A DNA stretch of 64,000 nt. Source: Pseudomonas sp. BMS12 (GTDB taxonomy: Bacteria; Pseudomonadota; Gammaproteobacteria; Pseudomonadales; Pseudomonadaceae). Made by a program: the position numbers and the translations under genes. This document shows, in pieces, positions 20,242 to 27,867 of this stretch. The stretch covers positions 62,001 through 126,000 of the forward strand of contig NZ_LSOF01000019.1 of the NCBI RefSeq assembly GCF_001592875.1, written 5' to 3'. Position 1 is the stretch's first letter; each line of letters begins with the position of its first letter. Under the pieces are notes generated by a model. That model did no database searches, was not told the origin of the DNA, and saw nothing but the letters and a program-made list of their open reading frames with translations.

Positions 20242-20413
20242 GCCAGTCTGTGGATAAGTTGTGCGCAGATGGTGCTGCGCCCGAGGTTGTGGGCGTTGTA
20301 CTCGGTTGGGCGATTTTCAGTCAGTGATGTGTCCACAGGCACCTTTCGCCGCTTGCCCACAGAAACCCTGGGTAAGGCTGTGGACAAGCTGTTCGGGGCT
20401 TGCCCCAGGTGCC

Positions 20414-20447
20414 GCCAGGCCTGCGTTGCACAGGCCTGGCGTTTTTT
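20414..20447 (+). terminator. Plus-strand rho-independent terminator
   Basis: GCCAGGCCTG-(7 nt)-CAGGCCTGGC followed by G and six T. The T-run is on the plus strand, so it serves eatR (325 nt upstream) or an unannotated transcript in the gap, not the minus-strand dehydrogenase. Confidence 0.85.
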
Positions 20448-20458
20448 CATTCAGCGCC

Positions 20459-21619
20459 TCAGAGGCGGCCGTGCAAGGCGTCGTCGAACAGCTTGGCGCA
20501 GTCGGCTTCGGTCAGTTCGCGCGGGTTGCCGCCGGCGGAGGGATCGACCACCGCCATCTTGGCCACCAGCGCGGCGTGCTCGTCGGTCACCTTCATCTCG
20601 GCCAGGCTGTGCGGCACGCCGCTGTCGCGGCGCAGCTGCATGACCAGTTCGAGGAAGCTGTCGAAGCCGGGATTGGCCAGGCCCAGCCAGGCGGCCAGGC
20701 GGGTGATGCGCTCCTCGATCACGCAGCGGTTGAACTTCAGGATGTAGGGCATCAGCACGGCGTTGGTCATGCCGTGGTGGCTGTCGTACAGCGCGCCGAT
20801 GGGGTGGGCCAGGGCATGCATGCCGCCCAGGCCCTTCTGAAAGGCAGTGGCACCCATGGCAGCGGCGGCCAGCATGTCGGCGCGGGCGTCGAGGTCGTCC
20901 GGCGTCTTTACCGCGCGCACCAGCGACTGTTGCACCAGGCGCATGCCTTCCACGGCGATGCCCTCGGCCATGGGGTGGAAACCCGGTGCGCAGTAGGCTT
21001 CCAGGCAGTGGGAGAAGGCGTCCATACCGGTGCCGGCGGTGATGAAGGCCGGCATGCCGACGGACAGCGCCGGGTCGCTGATGACGATCTTCGGCATCAT
21101 CAGCGGGTGGAAGATGATGCGCTTGGTGTGCGTGCGCTCGTCGGTGAGGATGCCGGCGCGGCCCACTTCCGAGCCGGTGCCGGCGGTGGTCGGCACGGCG
21201 ATGATCGGCGCGATGCCCTTGGGATCGGCACGGGTCCACCAGTCGCCGATGTCCTCGAAGTCCCACACGGGGCGGCTCTGCCCGCTCATGAAGGCGATCA
21301 GCTTGCCCATGTCCAAACCGCTGCCGCCGCCGAAGGCGACCACGCCGTCGTGCTTGCCGGCATGGTAGGCGGCCAGGCCGGCCTCCAGGTTGGCGCCGAC
21401 CGGGTTGGGTTTGAGCTCGCTGAACAGTGCGGCGCCGAGGCCGGCGGCCTTGAGCGAGTCCAGCGCGGCGGTGGTGATCGGCGCACCTGCCAGGCCGCGG
21501 TCGGTGACCAGCAGCGGGCGCTGCATGCCGACGCTCTGGCACAGCTCCGGCAGCTCGCGGATGCGGCCGACACCGAAGCGTATCGAGGTGGGGTAGTTCC
21601 AGTTGGCGGTCTTGCTCAT
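20459..21619 (-). CDS. Iron-type (group III) alcohol dehydrogenase
   Basis: 386 aa. The NAD-binding GGGSGLDMGK (about residues 97-106), the TTAGTGSEVGR motif, and the metal-site blocks TGMDAFSHCLEAY (near 200) and GGMHALAHPIGALYDSHHG (near 265) supply the usual Asp/His/His/His ligands. It is the last gene of a tight operon with a glutamine-synthetase-like ligase and an aldehyde dehydrogenase, 12 nt after the latter. Family members oxidise primary alcohols or reduce aldehydes. From context I infer oxidation of a hydroxyl group on a gamma-glutamylated amino-alcohol; the substrate is unproven. Confidence 0.9.
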   Translation of the reverse strand: MSKTANWNYPTSIRFGVGRIRELPELCQSVGMQRPLLVTDRGLAGAPITTAALDSLKAAGLGAALFSELKPNPVGANLEAGLAAYHAGKHDGVVAFGGGSGLDMGKLIAFMSGQSRPVWDFEDIGDWWTRADPKGIAPIIAVPTTAGTGSEVGRAGILTDERTHTKRIIFHPLMMPKIVISDPALSVGMPAFITAGTGMDAFSHCLEAYCAPGFHPMAEGIAVEGMRLVQQSLVRAVKTPDDLDARADMLAAAAMGATAFQKGLGGMHALAHPIGALYDSHHGMTNAVLMPYILKFNRCVIEERITRLAAWLGLANPGFDSFLELVMQLRRDSGVPHSLAEMKVTDEHAALVAKMAVVDPSAGGNPRELTEADCAKLFDDALHGRL

Positions 21620-21631
21620 GGCGGACTCCTG

Positions 21632-23020
21632 TCAGAGCTGGTGACGCAGATGGAAGGACTTGGGCCGGGTCAGGTGCTCGTAGCCCAGGCTGGACAGGGT
21701 GGCGCCACGGCCGGTGTGCTTGACCCCGGTCCAGGCCAGGGCCGGATCGAGATAGTCACAGCGGTTCATGAACACGGTGCCGGTTTCCAGCTGCTGGCCG
21801 ATGCGCTCGGCGGCGTCCAGGTCGCCGGTCCAGATCGCCGCGCTGAGGCCGTAGGGGCTGTCGTTCATCAGGGTTATGGCCTCGGCCTCGCTGGCCACCG
21901 GCATGATGCCGACTACCGGGCCGAAGCTTTCCTCGCGCATCACCGCCATCTCGTGGTTCACCTCGGTCAGCACCTGCGGCGCCATATAGGGGGTGCCGGG
22001 CGCGTCACCCGCGAAGTGAGTGGTGTCGATCAGCGCCCTGGCACCCTTGGCCTTGGCCTCGGTGATCTGCCCGCGGACGAACTCGGCGGCCTGGGCGCGT
22101 ACCAGCGGGCCGAGCGTGGTGGCCTGCTCCAGTGGGCTGCCCAGCACGTACTGCCTGGTCAGCTCGACGAAGCCCTCGACGAAGGCCGGGTACAGCGCCT
22201 TGTCCACATAGATGCGCTCGATGCCGCAGCAGCTCTGACCGGAGTTGAAGAAGGCGCCGTCCACCAGGTTTTCCACAGCGTGGGCCAGGTTGGCGTCGGC
22301 GCGCACATAGGCCGGGTCCTTGCCGCCCAGCTCCAGGCCGACGCCGATGAAATGGCCGGCGGCGGCGCTCTCCATCAGCTTGCCGCCGTTCACCGAGCCG
22401 GTGAAGTTGACCTGCTGCACCTGGCCGGAGGCGATCAGGGTGGCGGTCTGGCCGTGGTCCAGCACCAGGTTGCGGAACAGGCCGTGGGGCAGGCCGGCAC
22501 GCTCGAAGGCCAGGGCGAAGCGCTCGCCGACCAGCAGGGTCTGGCTGGCATGCTTGAGCAGCACCGCATTGCCGGCCATCAGCGCCGGGATGATGGCATT
22601 CACCGCTGTCAGGTAGGGGTAGTTCCAGGGGGCGATCACCAGCACGGTGCCCAGCGGTTCGCGGCGGATATAGCGGCGAAAACCGTCCTTGGGCGGCGGC
22701 ACCACATCGGCCAGGGCGCGGGCGGCGATGCCGACCATGTGCCGTGCGCGTTCCTCGAAGCCACGCAGTTCGCCGGCGCCATAGCGCACCGGGCGCCCCA
22801 TCTGCCAGGCCAGTTCGGGGACGATGTCGTCCTGCATGGCGAGCATGGCGTCCACCGCCTTCAGGCAGTAGCTGGCGCGTTGCTCGATGGTTAGCTCGCG
22901 CCAGGCGCGTTGCGCCTGGGTAGCCTCGTGCAGAGCCTGTTCCAGGGCGGCGCTGCCGATCAGTGGGCGTTCGGCGTAGACGCTGCCATCGACCGGTGAA
23001 ATCAGGCGGATATGGTTCAT
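21632..23020 (-). CDS. Aldehyde dehydrogenase (ALDH superfamily)
   Basis: 462 aa. The NAD-binding APWNYPYLTAVNAIIPALMAGN (about residues 131-152), the general base in LELGGKDPAYV (near 245) and the catalytic cysteine in NSGQSCCGIERIYV (near 278) are present. It resembles the shorter NAD(P)-ALDHs related to succinate-semialdehyde dehydrogenases more than ExaC. It is the middle gene of the three-gene operon, with a 13-nt gap to the upstream ligase. It probably oxidises the aldehyde made by the neighbouring alcohol dehydrogenase to an acid. Confidence 0.9.
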   Translation of the reverse strand: MNHIRLISPVDGSVYAERPLIGSAALEQALHEATQAQRAWRELTIEQRASYCLKAVDAMLAMQDDIVPELAWQMGRPVRYGAGELRGFEERARHMVGIAARALADVVPPPKDGFRRYIRREPLGTVLVIAPWNYPYLTAVNAIIPALMAGNAVLLKHASQTLLVGERFALAFERAGLPHGLFRNLVLDHGQTATLIASGQVQQVNFTGSVNGGKLMESAAAGHFIGVGLELGGKDPAYVRADANLAHAVENLVDGAFFNSGQSCCGIERIYVDKALYPAFVEGFVELTRQYVLGSPLEQATTLGPLVRAQAAEFVRGQITEAKAKGARALIDTTHFAGDAPGTPYMAPQVLTEVNHEMAVMREESFGPVVGIMPVASEAEAITLMNDSPYGLSAAIWTGDLDAAERIGQQLETGTVFMNRCDYLDPALAWTGVKHTGRGATLSSLGYEHLTRPKSFHLRHQL

Positions 23021-23033
23021 CGTCAGTCCTCCG

Positions 23034-24401
23034 CTAGTAACGTTCGAAGCCGCGGCGCAGTTCCCAGTCGGTCACCCGGCGGTCGTACTCGAATTGCTCC
23101 CAGCGCGCGGTGTGCAGGTAGTGCTCGACCACTTCGTCGCCAAAGGCCGTGCGCAGCATCTTCGAACGCTCGAGGGCATCGCTCGCCCCGCGCAGGGTCT
23201 TGGCCACCTCGGGCAGCTCGTCGTGTTCGTAGGCATCGCCGGAGAAGGGCGCTGGCAGTTCCAGCTGCTCGTCGATGCCGGCCAGGCCGGCGGCGATCAG
23301 CGCGGCGAAGGCCAGGTATGGGTTGAGGTCGGCGCCGCCGATGCGGCATTCGATGCGGATGCCCTTGCCGCCTTCGCCGCACAGGCGAAAGCCGGCGGTA
23401 CGGTTGTCGTTGCTCCACACCGCGCGGGTGGGGGCGAAGGTGCCGGCCTGGAAACGCTTGTAGGAGTTGATGTAGGGCGCCAGGAAGTAGGTGATGTCGC
23501 TGGCGTACTTGAGCTGGCCGGCGACCCACTGGCGCATCAGCTTGGACATGCCGAACTCGGCCTTGGCGTCGTAGAACAGCGGCTTGTTGCCCTTGATGCT
23601 CCACAACGAGTTGTGGATATGGCTGCTGGAGCCGGCCAGGTTGTAGTTCCACTTGGCCATGAAGGTGATGGCCTTGCCCTGCAGCAGGGCGATCTCCTTG
23701 CTGGCGTGCTTGATGATGCTGTGGCTGTCGGCCATGGTCAGCGCATCGCTGTAACGCACGTTGATCTCTTCCTGACCGGGGCCCCATTCGCCCTTGGAGT
23801 TTTCCACGGCGATGCCGGCAGCCTGCAGGTGCTTGCGGATGGCACGCAGCACCGGCTCGTCGCGAATGGTCTGCAGGATGCCGTAGTCCTCGATGTGGTA
23901 GTTGGCCGTGCGCGGGTCGCGATAATGCTGGGCGTGGATGCTCTCGTAGCTCTGGTCGAACAGGTAGAACTCCAGCTCCGAGGCGAACATGCCCTTGTAG
24001 CCGCGTTCGGTCAGGCGCGCGATCTGCCGCTTGAGAATGCCGCGCGGGCTGTGCGGCAGGTCCTGGTGGTGGTGGTCCTGGATATCGCACAGCACCAGGG
24101 CGGTGCCTTCCAGCCAGGGCACCAGGCGCATGGTGGCCAGGTCGGGCTTGAACACGAAGTCGCCGTAGCCGCGCTTCCAGCTGGCGGCGGCGTAGCCGGG
24201 CACCGGCTCCATGTCGATGTCGTCGGCCAGCAGGTAGTCGCAACCGTGGGTCTCTTCGTGAGCGCTGTCGAGGAAGAACTCGACCTGAAAGCGCTTGCCG
24301 ATGAGGCGGCCCTGCATGTCGACCATGCAGGCCAGGACGGTGTCGACGGTGCCAGCCTCGGCGTGCTGGCGCAGCTGGGCGAGGGTGAGGGGGGCAGTCA
24401 T
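23034..24401 (-). CDS. Glutamine-synthetase-like gamma-glutamyl-amine ligase
   Basis: 455 aa. It has the GS fold: beta-grasp N-domain (about residues 15-105) and catalytic domain with metal-binding SELEFYLFD (near 140), the WGPGQEEINVRYSDAL block, NLAGSSSHIHNSLW (in place of GS GSGMHVHQS, near 255) and RIECRIGGADLNPYLAFAA (near 355). It lacks the C-terminal NLYDLP adenylylation site of true GlnA. The group includes PuuA/Pau gamma-glutamylpolyamine synthetases and the Streptomyces GlnA4 gamma-glutamylethanolamide synthetase. It leads the GS-ALDH-FeADH operon and sits next to the ethanolamine genes, which favours ethanolamine or a related amino-alcohol as acceptor (inference). Confidence 0.87.
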   Translation of the reverse strand: MTAPLTLAQLRQHAEAGTVDTVLACMVDMQGRLIGKRFQVEFFLDSAHEETHGCDYLLADDIDMEPVPGYAAASWKRGYGDFVFKPDLATMRLVPWLEGTALVLCDIQDHHHQDLPHSPRGILKRQIARLTERGYKGMFASELEFYLFDQSYESIHAQHYRDPRTANYHIEDYGILQTIRDEPVLRAIRKHLQAAGIAVENSKGEWGPGQEEINVRYSDALTMADSHSIIKHASKEIALLQGKAITFMAKWNYNLAGSSSHIHNSLWSIKGNKPLFYDAKAEFGMSKLMRQWVAGQLKYASDITYFLAPYINSYKRFQAGTFAPTRAVWSNDNRTAGFRLCGEGGKGIRIECRIGGADLNPYLAFAALIAAGLAGIDEQLELPAPFSGDAYEHDELPEVAKTLRGASDALERSKMLRTAFGDEVVEHYLHTARWEQFEYDRRVTDWELRRGFERY

Positions 24402-24607
24402 CCGTAGTACTCCCTTGCGGGTCTTCTTGACCCTGATTCTTGTTGTCGGGACACGGGCCGGGTTTGCCGGCTGCCATAGACTCTAGTCGAAAATCTGCCG
24501 CTATCCGGAACCGCTCCAGTCGACCCCCAGTCCGATGCGCACGGCGGCTGTGCTAACCTGCGGCCAATTTCGTCCGGGCCCCAGGGGCCGGTATTCAGAG
24601 GTCATTC

Positions 24608-25960
24608 ATGCACATTCATATCCTCGGCATCTGCGGCACCTTCATGGGTTCGCTGGCCGTGCTGGCCAAGGAGCTGGGCCATCGCGTCACCGGCTCCGAC
24701 GCCAATGTCTACCCGCCCATGAGCACCCAGCTCGAAGCCCAGGGCATCGAGCTGATGCAGGGCTACGAGCCGGCCCATCTCGAGCCGGCACCGGATCTGG
24801 TGGTGGTCGGCAATGCCCTGAGCCGCGGTAACCCGGCAGTGGAGTATGTGCTGAACAAGGGCCTGCCCTATGTCTCCGGCCCGCAATGGCTGGCCGACCA
24901 CGTGCTGCAGGGGCGCTGGGTGCTGGCCGCCGCCGGTACCCATGGCAAGACCACCACCAGCAGCATGCTGGCCTGGGTGCTGGAACATGCCGGCATGAGC
25001 CCGGGCTTCCTGATCGGCGGCGTGCCGCAGAACTTCGGGGTTTCCGCACGCCTGGGCGGCACGCCGTTCTTCGTGGTCGAGGCCGACGAGTACGACAGCG
25101 CCTTCTTCGACAAGCGCAGCAAGTTCGTCCACTACCGCCCGCGCACCGCGATCCTCAATAACCTGGAATTCGACCACGCGGACATCTTCCTCGACCTGGC
25201 GGCCATCGAGCGGCAGTTCCACCATCTGGTGCGCACCGTGCCGGGCGAGGGGCTGATCATCCACCCGGAGAGCGAAACCGCGCTCAAGCGGGTGATCGAC
25301 ATGGGCTGCTGGACCCCCGTGCAGACCACTGGTGAGGGTGGCCAGTGGCAGGCGCGCCTGCTCAGCGAAGACGGCTCGCGCTTCGAGGTGCTGTTCGACG
25401 GCAAGGTCGAAGGCACGGTGGAGTGGCAACTGACCGGCCAGCACAACGTGGCCAACGCCCTGGCCACCCTGGCCGCTGCGCGGCATGTCGGCGTGGTGCC
25501 GGCGCTGGGTGTTGCCGGGTTGAGCACTTTCAAGAGCGTCAAACGGCGCATGGAGAAGGTCGCCGAAGTCCGCGGCGTGACCATCTATGACGACTTCGCC
25601 CACCACCCGACCGCCATCGCCACCACCCTCGACGGCCTGCGCAAGCAGATCGGCGATGCTCCGCTGATCGCGGTGATCGAGCCGCGCTCCAACTCGATGA
25701 AGCTCGGTGCCCACCGCGACGGCCTGCCGGGTTCGGTGACCCAGGCCGACCAGGTGTTCTGGTACGCGCCGGCCAACCTCGGCTGGGATCTGGCGGCCAC
25801 CGTGGCCAGCTCCACCGTGCCCACCGTCGTGTGCGACTCGCTGGAAGGCATCATCGAAGGGGTCAAGGCCATGGCGCTGCCCGGCACCCAGGTGGTGGTC
25901 ATGAGCAACGGTGGCTTCGGCGGTCTGCATGGCAAGTTGGCCAAGGCTCTGGTGGAGTAG
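24608..25960 (+). CDS. mpl: UDP-MurNAc:L-Ala-gamma-D-Glu-meso-DAP ligase
   Basis: 450 aa. It is a Mur-ligase-family enzyme of peptidoglycan recycling that attaches the recovered tripeptide to UDP-MurNAc. The N-terminal Rossmann start HILGICGTFMGSLA, the ATP loop GTHGKTTT (110-117), EADEYDSAFFDKRSKF (near 162), the NLEFDHADIF stretch and the Mpl-type YDDFAHHPTAI motif (near 330) are visible. The position next to ubiX is conserved in pseudomonads. It is divergent from the GS-like gene across about 200 bp. Confidence 0.96.
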   Translation: MHIHILGICGTFMGSLAVLAKELGHRVTGSDANVYPPMSTQLEAQGIELMQGYEPAHLEPAPDLVVVGNALSRGNPAVEYVLNKGLPYVSGPQWLADHVLQGRWVLAAAGTHGKTTTSSMLAWVLEHAGMSPGFLIGGVPQNFGVSARLGGTPFFVVEADEYDSAFFDKRSKFVHYRPRTAILNNLEFDHADIFLDLAAIERQFHHLVRTVPGEGLIIHPESETALKRVIDMGCWTPVQTTGEGGQWQARLLSEDGSRFEVLFDGKVEGTVEWQLTGQHNVANALATLAAARHVGVVPALGVAGLSTFKSVKRRMEKVAEVRGVTIYDDFAHHPTAIATTLDGLRKQIGDAPLIAVIEPRSNSMKLGAHRDGLPGSVTQADQVFWYAPANLGWDLAATVASSTVPTVVCDSLEGIIEGVKAMALPGTQVVVMSNGGFGGLHGKLAKALVE

Positions 25961-25989
25961 AGGTTGGTTGGGCTGGGCGGAGTGAAACT

Positions 25990-26277
25990 GTGAAGATTGA
26001 GCTTTCCTCCCGTAGTGATGGCAAGGCGAGCCTTACGCTTTCGACGCATCGAGACTGTGTTATTCGCGTATTAGCGCGTGATTCCGCTCCCTATGAACTT
26101 GGCAGTGATCGGGCGAGGGCCTGGGGAGTCGTATCGCTGATGGATGGGCTCACCGTCCAGCAGGCTCACGAGATCCTTCGACTCCTTGAGCCAAATATTC
26201 AAGGGAAGATTGGCCGGCCGCTAGGTTGGGTTGTAGATGCGGTTGATAGGCAACTGGTCGAAATACATCTGCTGTAG
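25990..26277 (+). CDS. Orphan small protein, AT-richer than its neighbours
   Basis: 95 aa from the GTG at 25990, chosen because GGAG (25979-25982) lies 7 nt upstream. The frame is open further into mpl but in a non-coding register. I do not recognise the protein. It begins KIELSSRSDGKASLTLS, is compact and mixed alpha/beta by eye, has no signal or membrane segment, and ends VDRQLVEIHLL. Codons such as CTT, CGT, ATA and TTA and a base composition near one-half GC contrast with the roughly two-thirds GC of mpl and ubiX. Small genes of this look are often orphan immunity or cargo proteins, but nothing here proves that. Confidence 0.65.
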   Translation: MKIELSSRSDGKASLTLSTHRDCVIRVLARDSAPYELGSDRARAWGVVSLMDGLTVQQAHEILRLLEPNIQGKIGRPLGWVVDAVDRQLVEIHLL

Positions 26278-26319
26278 GGGTAGCTACGCAGTTTTTCCCT
26301 GCAGATTCTTGGAGGTTAA

Positions 26320-26949
26320 ATGAGTGGTCCCGAACGCATCACCCTGGCCATGACCGGTGCCTCCGGCGCCCAGTACGGCCTGCGCCTGCTCGACTGCCTG
26401 GTGCAGGAGGACCGCGAGGTGCATTTCCTGATCTCCAAGGCCGCGCAACTGGTGCTGGCCACCGAGACTGACGTCACCCTGCCGGCCAAGCCCCAGGCCA
26501 TGCAGCAGTTTCTCAGCGAATACACCGGCGCCGCGCCGGGGCAGATCCGCGTGTATGGCAAGGAAGACTGGATGGCGCCGCCGGCCTCCGGCTCCGGTGC
26601 GCCGAGCGCCATGGTGGTGGTGCCGTGCAGCACCGGCACCCTGTCGGCGATTGCCACCGGGGCCTGCAACAACCTGATCGAGCGTGCCGCCGACGTGGTG
26701 CTCAAGGAGCGTCGCCAGCTGATCCTGGTGCCGCGCGAGGCGCCGTACTCCAGCATCCACCTGGAAAACATGCTCAAGCTGTCCAACCTCGGGGTGACCA
26801 TACTGCCGGCCTCGCCGGGCTTCTATCACCAGCCGCAGACCCTGGATGACCTGGTCGACTTCGTGGTGGCGCGCATCCTCAATTGCCTGGGCGTTCCTCA
26901 GGACATGCTGCCGCGCTGGGGCGAGCATCACCTGAGCAGCGATGATTAA
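26320..26949 (+). CDS. ubiX: Flavin prenyltransferase UbiX
   Basis: 209 aa. It makes prenylated FMN, the cofactor of the UbiD decarboxylase in ubiquinone synthesis. It starts with the FMN-binding strand and GASGAQYGLRLLD loop (about residues 11-23). It also has the MVVVPCSTGTLSAIATGACNNLIERAADVVLKERR block (about 97-131) and the LVPREAPYSSIHLENMLKLSNLGV segment of the family. A clear GGAGG signal precedes the ATG. The following lipoprotein gene overlaps its end by 8 nt. Confidence 0.95.
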   Translation: MSGPERITLAMTGASGAQYGLRLLDCLVQEDREVHFLISKAAQLVLATETDVTLPAKPQAMQQFLSEYTGAAPGQIRVYGKEDWMAPPASGSGAPSAMVVVPCSTGTLSAIATGACNNLIERAADVVLKERRQLILVPREAPYSSIHLENMLKLSNLGVTILPASPGFYHQPQTLDDLVDFVVARILNCLGVPQDMLPRWGEHHLSSDD

Positions 26950-27226
26950 GGCGCTATGCCTGGCGCTGGTGCTCGGCCTCGGCGGCTGCGCCAGCGTCCG
27001 CACCCTGGATGCGGCCAAGCCGGGCACGCCGATCATCTATTCCGGCACCCGCCTGGACTGGTACACGTTGCACGGTGGTTGTTGTCCGCTCGACCGTTTT
27101 GGTGCGCTCGCGCCTAGGTACCCGGGCCTCGACCTGCCGGCCAGTGCCCTGCTCGACACCCTGCTGTTGCCGTTCGCGGTGGCTGCCGAACTGGGCGTAG
27201 GCCTCGGCGTTACTGGCGGCAATTAA
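26942..27226 (+). CDS. YceK/YidQ-family small lipoprotein
   Basis: 94 aa. A lipoprotein signal peptide with lipobox LGGC (Cys16) is followed by a domain with YSGTRLDWYTLHGG and LDLPASALLDTLLLPFAV motifs, typical of YceK/YidQ (DUF1375) proteins. The role of this family is unknown. It starts inside ubiX (8-nt overlap), so it is translationally coupled to it, as in other Pseudomonas. Confidence 0.85.
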   Translation: MIKALCLALVLGLGGCASVRTLDAAKPGTPIIYSGTRLDWYTLHGGCCPLDRFGALAPRYPGLDLPASALLDTLLLPFAVAAELGVGLGVTGGN

Positions 27227-27273
27227 GTTTTCGGGCGCTAAGGTGGACGCTAGAGCGGTTGCCGCTGGCGTAT

Positions 27274-27290
27274 AGGCCTTCTTCTTGCAA
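27274..27290 (+). promoter_or_regulatory. Possible sigma-54 promoter of the TRAP operon
   Basis: AGGCCTTCTTCTTGCAA. GG (27275-27276) and GC (27287-27288) are exactly 10 nt apart and TTGCA matches the -12 box. The -24 box is AGGC rather than TGGC. It lies about 70 nt upstream of the first TRAP gene. RpoN control of TRAP dicarboxylate transporters is known in Pseudomonas, but no cognate activator gene lies nearby. Confidence 0.4.
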
Positions 27291-27357
27291 GCGCGGATTG
27301 GCATCGGCCAATCATCGACTAGGCTGACGAAAAAATATCGGCTGCGCAGGCAAGGAC

Positions 27358-27867
27358 ATGCACAAGGCAATCCGAGCGTATGTGCGTGCAGTAGACCGGA
27401 TGAATAGAGTCATCGGCCGCTGCGCCATGTACCTGATCTTCGTCATGCTGGGGGTGCTGCTCTACTCCTCGCTGAGCAAGACATTGTTCGAACCGGCTCT
27501 CTGGACCCTGGAGATGGCCCAGTTCCTCATGGTCGCCTACTTCCTGCTGGGCGGTGCCTATTCCATGCAGCTCGACGCCCACGTACGCATGGACCTGCTC
27601 TACAGCCACTGGCAGCCGCGCACACGGGCCATCGTCGATGTGCTCACCGCCGGCTTTCTGATCTTCTACCTGGGTGTGCTGCTGTTCGGCGGCATCTCCT
27701 CGACCCAGTACGCCATCGAGTATGACGAGACCAGCTACTCGTCCTGGTCGCCGCGTATGGCGCCGATCAAGGTGGTGATGTGCATCGGTGTGGCGCTGAT
27801 GCTGCTGCAGTCCATCGCCATCTTCTTCAAGGATGTGGCCGCCGCCCGTGGGGAGACGCTGGAATGA
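27358..27867 (+). CDS. TRAP transporter small permease (DctQ type)
   Basis: 169 aa with four transmembrane helices (about residues 22-40, 55-72, 93-115, 130-155). The EMAQFLMVAYFLLGGAYSMQLDAHVRMDLLY region is the typical DctQ segment. It is the small membrane subunit of a tripartite ATP-independent periplasmic transporter and is first in a QMP operon. Its stop overlaps the start of the large permease (ATGA). Confidence 0.9.
   Translation: MHKAIRAYVRAVDRMNRVIGRCAMYLIFVMLGVLLYSSLSKTLFEPALWTLEMAQFLMVAYFLLGGAYSMQLDAHVRMDLLYSHWQPRTRAIVDVLTAGFLIFYLGVLLFGGISSTQYAIEYDETSYSSWSPRMAPIKVVMCIGVALMLLQSIAIFFKDVAAARGETLE

Larger units (their letters stand above)
20090..20458. other. 369-bp gap with DnaA-box-like repeats and a palindrome
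   Basis: The gap between the convergent eatR and iron-ADH genes holds two exact TGTGGATAA (DnaA-box) copies at 20125-20133 and 20249-20257, and a near copy TGTGGACAA at 20379-20387. The first and third copies sit in a longer imperfect direct repeat (GCTGTGGAYAAGCTGT followed by a CTTGCCC..GG segment). There is also a perfect 15-bp palindrome and a strong plus-strand terminator. No convincing coding frame was seen. It is not a normal oriC context. Confidence 0.5.

Noticed and set aside
24441..24456. TGTCGGGACA upstream of the GS-like gene as a second EatR enhancer.
   Set aside because: The two half-sites are compressed and the TGTCCC-N6-GGGACA spacing is not met. No GG-N10-GC promoter with a good -12 box accompanies it.
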